Below, one piece after another: positions 60,197 to 64,000 of a stretch of 64,000 nucleotides of DNA. The stretch spans positions 744,001 through 808,000 of the forward strand of contig NZ_NIDE01000014.1 of the NCBI RefSeq assembly GCF_002197845.1. Direction: 5' to 3'. The position numbers and the translations under genes were made by a program. Below the pieces are notes generated by a model. It was not told the origin of the DNA. It searched no databases and saw only the letters and a program-made list of their open reading frames with translations. Numbering within the stretch: position 1 is the first letter of the stretch; each line of letters begins with the position of its first letter. The DNA comes from Fimbriiglobus ruber (GTDB lineage: Bacteria; Planctomycetota; Planctomycetia; Gemmatales; Gemmataceae).

Positions 60197-61350
60197 TTTA
60201 CCTCGACAACGCCGCGACCAGTTTCCCCAAGCCCGAGACCGTTTACCAGGCGCTGGATCGGTATGCCCGCACGGCCCTGGCTAACCCCGGCCGGGGCGGG
60301 CACCGGATGGCCCGCGAGGCCGCCGACACGCTCCAGAACGCGCGGCACCGGCTCAACCGCTTCCTGAACGGTGCCGGGCTCGAACGAATCATCTTCACAC
60401 TGAATTGCACCGACGGCCTGAACATCGCCGTCAAGGGCACCGTCCAAGCCGGCGACCACGTCGTCACCACCGACCTGGAGCACAACAGCGTCAGCCGGCC
60501 GCTCGTCGCGCTGGCCGAGGCCGGGGTCATCACCCTGACCCGCATACCCTCCGACAAGACCGGCACCATCGACCCGGCCGCGATCAAGGCCGCCCTGACC
60601 CCGAAGACCCGCCTCGTCGCCGTCACCCACGCGAGCAACGTTCTCGGGACGATCCAGCCGGTCGCCGAGATCGGCCGGCTCTGCCGGGAAGCGTCGGACC
60701 GCGTCCTGGTTCTGGTCGACGCGGCTCAGACTGCCGGCGTCGTGCCGATTGACGTGCAGGCGATGCACGTCGACCTGCTCGCGTTCCCCGGGCACAAGTC
60801 GATGTTCGGGCCGACCGGCACCGGCGTGCTGTACGTCGGCCCGCGGGCCAAGCCGCGGGCGTGGCGGGAGGGCGGCACCGGCGGTGACTCCACCTCCCCG
60901 ACTCAGCCGGCCGAGTACCCGCACTACCTCGAAGGCGGCACGCCGAACGTCCTCGGGGTCGCCGGCCTGGTCGCCGGGCTCGACTTCGTCGAAAAAGAAA
61001 CGCCGGACGGCTTACGGGCGCACGAAGTCGGCCTCTGCGAGCGGTTCTGCGAGCGACTCGGGGCGGTCGGTGGGTTCGAATTCGTCGGCCACCAGGACTC
61101 CGCCCGCAAGGTCGGGGCGGTCAGCTTCCGCGGCCCGGACGGATTCGACTCCGAGACCCTCGGCGGGGCGCTCGATTCTTCGTTCGGCATCGCGGTCCGC
61201 GCCGGCCTGCATTGCTCGCCGTACATCCATCGGGCGGTCGGCTCGGTCCACGACGGCCTGGTCCGGGTCAGTCCCGGCGCGTTCAACACGGCCGACGAAA
61301 TCGATCAACTCGTCGAAGCGTTGAAGGAAATCACCGGCGGCGGGGTGTAA
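60193..61350 (+). CDS. class V aminotransferase, cysteine desulfurase type
   Basis: 385 residues from ATG 60193. MIYLDNAATSFPKPETVYQA, HASNVLGTIQPVAEIGRLC, VDAAQTAGVVPIDV, the PLP lysine in FPGHKSMFGPTGTG and the probable catalytic Cys in IAVRAGLHCSPYIHR match the group of SufS/CsdA-like proteins (TIGR01977 type). It takes sulfur from cysteine as a persulfide. It could charge the MoaD-like carrier activated by the E1 at 56546, but the intervening Uma2 and TM2 genes make that only suggestive. Confidence 0.88.
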   Translation: MIYLDNAATSFPKPETVYQALDRYARTALANPGRGGHRMAREAADTLQNARHRLNRFLNGAGLERIIFTLNCTDGLNIAVKGTVQAGDHVVTTDLEHNSVSRPLVALAEAGVITLTRIPSDKTGTIDPAAIKAALTPKTRLVAVTHASNVLGTIQPVAEIGRLCREASDRVLVLVDAAQTAGVVPIDVQAMHVDLLAFPGHKSMFGPTGTGVLYVGPRAKPRAWREGGTGGDSTSPTQPAEYPHYLEGGTPNVLGVAGLVAGLDFVEKETPDGLRAHEVGLCERFCERLGAVGGFEFVGHQDSARKVGAVSFRGPDGFDSETLGGALDSSFGIAVRAGLHCSPYIHRAVGSVHDGLVRVSPGAFNTADEIDQLVEALKEITGGGV

Positions 61351-61365
61351 CGCCCACCGCGAACC

Positions 61366-62289
61366 GTGCCGCTCTCTCCCCCCACCCCACTGGGCTTTTT
61401 CATGGTCGCGATCGCGTTCCTGTTGTTTCAGGTCTTGACCGGCCCGAACCCGCCCGCGTTCATCGCGTACACGCCGTCCGAACTCGACCCGCGGCAGGAG
61501 GTCAACCAGCGGCGGCTGGCCACCTCGTCGATCCGGGCGGACCTGACCGCCATGCGCAAGGGCTTCGACGGGCTGGTCCTCTACGGCTACCACGAGGCGA
61601 ACACCCCGCGCATCCTGGCCGTGGCCAAGGATCTCAAGTACCGGTCGGTGATCCTCGCTATCTGGGATCCGAAGTCGGCGGCCGAGGTCGACGGCGTGGC
61701 CGAGCTGGCCCGGCTGCACGAGAAGGATTTCGCGCTCGGGGTGATCGTGGGGAACGAGGGGATCACGTTCAAACGCTACGAATTTGAAGACCTGACGATC
61801 GCAGCTGCCCGGCTCCGCAAGAAGTTGCCCGCCGGCGTCCCCATCACCACGAGCGAGCCGCTGGTCGGGTACAAGTCGGACGCGGTGGTCGCCTTCGGAG
61901 ACTTCCTGATGCCGAACATCCACCCTGTCTTCGACCGCCCGAACCTGGGCCCGGTCGAGGCGGCGGCGTGGGCGCGGGAGGAAGCGGTCGCTTTGGCGAA
62001 GCGGGCCAAGCGGCCGGTGGTGTTGAAGGAAACCGGCTTCCCGCACGGCGGCAAGCCTGCCTACACGCCGGAAACCCAAAAAGCGTACTGGGAAGCGTAC
62101 CTCAAGCCGGGCGTGGTGGAGAAAGTCGGGGCCGACAATTTCGCGTACTTCGGCATCGGGTTCGAGGCATTCGACCTTCCCTGGAAGGCGCAAGAATCGG
62201 GCCTCGGCATCGAGAAGTATTGGGGCCTGTATTCGACCAAACGGGAGCCGTTCCCCGCGGCCGGGGTGTGGGAAGGGCTGAAGAAGTAA
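61366..62289 (+). CDS. glycoside hydrolase family 17-like protein
   Basis: 307 residues from GTG 61366, 15 bp past the desulfurase; ATG 61402 is the alternative. A hydrophobic start (LGFFMVAIAFLLFQVLTG) suggests export. GH17-like landmarks: AYTPSELDPR early, GVIVGNEGITF (acid/base Glu) and VVLKETGFPHGG (nucleophile Glu, cf. ETGWP). The family cuts beta-1,3-glucans or transfers glucan. Sequence overall is divergent, so activity is not certain. Confidence 0.72.
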   Translation: MPLSPPTPLGFFMVAIAFLLFQVLTGPNPPAFIAYTPSELDPRQEVNQRRLATSSIRADLTAMRKGFDGLVLYGYHEANTPRILAVAKDLKYRSVILAIWDPKSAAEVDGVAELARLHEKDFALGVIVGNEGITFKRYEFEDLTIAAARLRKKLPAGVPITTSEPLVGYKSDAVVAFGDFLMPNIHPVFDRPNLGPVEAAAWAREEAVALAKRAKRPVVLKETGFPHGGKPAYTPETQKAYWEAYLKPGVVEKVGADNFAYFGIGFEAFDLPWKAQESGLGIEKYWGLYSTKREPFPAAGVWEGLKK

Positions 62290-62388
62290 GGGTAAGGAAA
62301 GCCGACTGAGGTTCGACGCTCCCGCCCTCCGAACTGTCCATCCAGCTGGGGACCGGCGGGTGAGCCACGCCAGTCCCAGCGGGCTCGA

Positions 62389-62892
62389 TCAGCGGTCGAC
62401 CGGCTGTTCCAGCTGAACCATCGTGTACAGGCCGTGCCGGACCTCGATGTACGCCGAGGGCGTCTGCGGGGGCCGCGCGCCGGTGGACGTGACCGGAACG
62501 GCCTGTTGGTCGTGTAGGAACCGCACTTGGTACGTTCCCGGTCGCAAGTCGACCCGGAACCGGCCGTCCGCGTCCGCCCGGACGACCGCGACTTGCGACC
62601 GGTGGTACATTTGCTCGATCACGACCGGACACCCCACGCGGGGCCGCGAGCGGACCACCTTAAAGCCTGCCGCCGTCCCCGGGGCGCTTTCGTAGACAGT
62701 TTCCTGGCACATGCCCTGGACGCCGGTGTGGGGCGGTAGGTCGAACCACGACAGCCAGAACGTCCACACCCCGGCGACCACGATCAGGAGCGCCCCCAGA
62801 ACCAACATCCAGCGCACCGCGCGAGATTGCGGTGCCCGCGGGGCCGGGGTCACGTCCTCGGCGACGTCCGGTGGCATGTCGAGAGTGGACAT
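62389..62892 (-). CDS. membrane-anchored protein with carboxypeptidase-regulatory-like domain, copy A
   Basis: 167 residues from ATG 62892; the frame goes on to 62961 without need. One membrane helix (MLVLGALLIVVAGVWTFWLS) after a Pro/Ala-rich cytoplasmic head, then FDLPPHTGVQGMCQETVYES and DADGRFRVDLRPGTYQVRFL, a pattern of carboxypeptidase-regulatory/Ig-like beta domains. Paralogue of the gene at 62966, read in the same direction with a gap of 73 bp. Function unknown. Confidence 0.7.
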   Translation of the reverse strand: MSTLDMPPDVAEDVTPAPRAPQSRAVRWMLVLGALLIVVAGVWTFWLSWFDLPPHTGVQGMCQETVYESAPGTAAGFKVVRSRPRVGCPVVIEQMYHRSQVAVVRADADGRFRVDLRPGTYQVRFLHDQQAVPVTSTGARPPQTPSAYIEVRHGLYTMVQLEQPVDR

Positions 62893-62965
62893 AGGGTGAA
62901 ACCGTATTGCAGCAGACACATCAAAATGGCGCGTGGGCGGTCGCCCGTCTCCACAGAACATGACG

Positions 62966-63427
62966 TCAGTCGACCGATACCGATGTCACTTCTCGCTCCA
63001 GTTTGACGGGCGTGTACCCACCGGGGTGAACGTCCAGGATGCCCTCCGCGATAACCTGCGACCACTTCCGACTGACGGAGTGGACAAAGTAAACCTGATA
63101 CATTCCCGGTCGGAGGTCGACCTGGAACCGACCAGTTGCGTCCGTCCGGACGTATGTGAGATGCGTGCCATTCAGCCGCTCAATCGCGATTTCGCAGTCC
63201 GCCGCGGGCCGGGTGCGATCGAGTTCGAAGCCGGGTTTGTAAACAATGTCCTCACAATATCCCTGGACGCCGGTGTGCGGCGGCACCGCGAACCACGACA
63301 GCCAGAACGCCCAGCCCGCCGCGACGAGAACGAGCAATACGCCGAGGCCGAACACCCAGCGCATCGCGCGGCCGTCTTGCCGAGGCGTTTCCGATGTCGC
63401 TTCAGGATCTGTAGCCGGAAGCGGCAT
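62966..63427 (-). CDS. membrane-anchored protein with carboxypeptidase-regulatory-like domain, copy B
   Basis: 153 residues from ATG 63427. Same layout as copy A: head, helix (WVFGLGVLLVLVAAGWAFWL), WFAVPPHTGVQGYCEDIVYK and TDATGRFQVDLRPGMYQVYF. The PPHTGVQGxC motif is shared exactly, and both have a conserved second Cys. The pair arose by tandem duplication and probably forms one minus-strand unit with the DUF1080 gene at 63468. Confidence 0.7.
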   Translation of the reverse strand: MPLPATDPEATSETPRQDGRAMRWVFGLGVLLVLVAAGWAFWLSWFAVPPHTGVQGYCEDIVYKPGFELDRTRPAADCEIAIERLNGTHLTYVRTDATGRFQVDLRPGMYQVYFVHSVSRKWSQVIAEGILDVHPGGYTPVKLEREVTSVSVD

Positions 63428-63467
63428 GGTGTCGAACCGTTTGCGGTGTGGAGCGAGGCGGCCCCGT

Positions 63468-64000
63468 TTACTTGAGTTCCTTCAGCCGGAGGTTGCGGTA
63501 CTCCATCTGGCCGCGGTCGGCTTCGAGGCCGATGCCGCCTGTCTCGGGGACTTTCAGCGCCGCCTCAAGGACTTCGCCGTTACATGTGCAGTGGGCGGTC
63601 GTGCCCTTGACCACGACCACGATCTCGTTCCAATCCTGCGGCTTGTACTTCTTCAGCATCTTGTACGGCCCGGCGACGAGGTAATCGCGGACCTGGAGTT
63701 GTGGTGCGCGGACGAACAGGCCGCTGTCCGCGTTGACGGCCGCCCGGAACTCCACCCGCAGTTCGAAGTCCTTCGGGAACACGGCCGTCGTCCAGAGTTG
63801 CTTGATGCCCTTGCCCGGGTTCACGACGATCGTGCCGTCCTTGGCCGTGTACCGCTTGTCGTCCGATTCGGTCTTGCCGTCGAACTTCTCGCCCGACTTG
63901 TAGCCCCACCCGGTCAGATCTTTCCCGTTGAATAACTCGATGTTCCCGTCGGCGGGTTTCTTGTCGTCGGCGGTCGCCGCGACCGGGGCGAGGATCAGCA
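63468..64000 (-). CDS. DUF1080 (3-keto-disaccharide hydrolase) family protein, 5'-truncated
   Basis: The frame is open to the window end; only part of the signal peptide (LILAPVAATA) is seen and the start lies beyond 64000. The mature protein begins DDKKPADGNIELFNGKDLTG W, the hallmark of the DUF1080 family, and later has LRVEFRAAVNADSGLFVRAP, IVVVVKGTTAHCTCNGEVLE and GGIGLEADRGQMEYRNLRLK. Concanavalin-like beta sandwich, exported, linked to sugar breakdown in planctomycetes. Confidence 0.85.
   Translation of the reverse strand, partial: LILAPVAATADDKKPADGNIELFNGKDLTGWGYKSGEKFDGKTESDDKRYTAKDGTIVVNPGKGIKQLWTTAVFPKDFELRVEFRAAVNADSGLFVRAPQLQVRDYLVAGPYKMLKKYKPQDWNEIVVVVKGTTAHCTCNGEVLEAALKVPETGGIGLEADRGQMEYRNLRLKELK

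Noticed and set aside
61072-61095. GGTTCGAATTC, resembling a tRNA T-loop
   Set aside because: It lies in the conserved coding region of the desulfurase and no acceptor or anticodon stem can be built around it.

Overview
The window is high-GC DNA with many accessory genes. The gene families point to a planctomycete of the Gemmataceae (Gemmata/Fimbriiglobus type): a TIGR02996 leucine-rich-repeat protein, a TIGR03009-like secreted protein, a PVC-type CxxCH cytochrome with a dehydrogenase propeller, a CRTAC1/UnbV protein, a DUF1080 protein, Tat-exported WD40 proteins, runs of Uma2 genes, and the 'MTEAEWLA...' Gemmata family. This assignment comes from family content, not from a marker gene. No rRNA, tRNA or CRISPR array was seen.

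Layout. 1-5.1 kb: a 5'-truncated methyltransferase, a DksA-like zinc finger protein, rsmD and two small exported proteins, closed by a strong terminator. 5.5-9.3 kb: a Ser/Thr kinase with an anti-sigma-like zinc motif, a small partner gene and a glycosyltransferase-methyltransferase fusion. 9.4-11.7 kb: a two-gene Septu-like (PtuA/PtuB) defence operon with its own terminator. 11.8-19.9 kb: a PVC cytochrome, several unknown exported or membrane proteins, a small gene broken at a T8 run, a Gfo/Idh/MocA oxidoreductase and a rhomboid-like protein. 20-27.9 kb: three tandem Tat-type WD40 paralogues. 27.9-33.8 kb: an LRR protein, an SRPBCC protein, a flavoprotein, an AT-rich orphan gene between two inverted hairpin repeats, and a CRTAC1 protein. 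34.3-37.8 kb: an ECF sigma/anti-sigma/secreted protein operon and a CE15-type esterase. 38-43.2 kb: three tandem LRR paralogues. 43.2-44.9 kb: a complete insertion sequence with TIRs and a 9-bp target duplication that falls on the stop codon of the last LRR gene. 44.9-53.6 kb (minus strand): a hybrid histidine kinase coupled to a double-domain KaiC-like ATPase, a squalene synthase HpnC, a PhoPQ-activated-type protein, a Gemmata family protein and an APC permease. 54-57.6 kb: a SAM-I riboswitch, a threonine-synthase-like PLP enzyme, a MoaD/ThiS-like sulfur carrier, a coupled small protein and a MoeB/ThiF-like E1. 57.6-64 kb: three Uma2 genes, a TM2 protein, a cysteine desulfurase, a GH17-like protein, two tandem membrane-anchored paralogues and a DUF1080 protein that runs off the end.

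The most interesting unit is at 53,985-57,613. A SAM-sensing riboswitch should report methionine status, yet it sits before a 'threonine synthase' followed by a sulfur carrier ending in Gly-Gly and the E1 enzyme that would charge it, with a cysteine desulfurase 2.6 kb further on. This suggests, as inference, that the PLP enzyme may make homocysteine (or another thiol amino acid) from a protein thiocarboxylate rather than threonine from water. Other points worth a second look are the inverted-repeat-flanked AT-rich gene, the T8 frameshift, the IS with a probable -1 frameshift, the Septu-like pair and the KaiC/histidine kinase pair.
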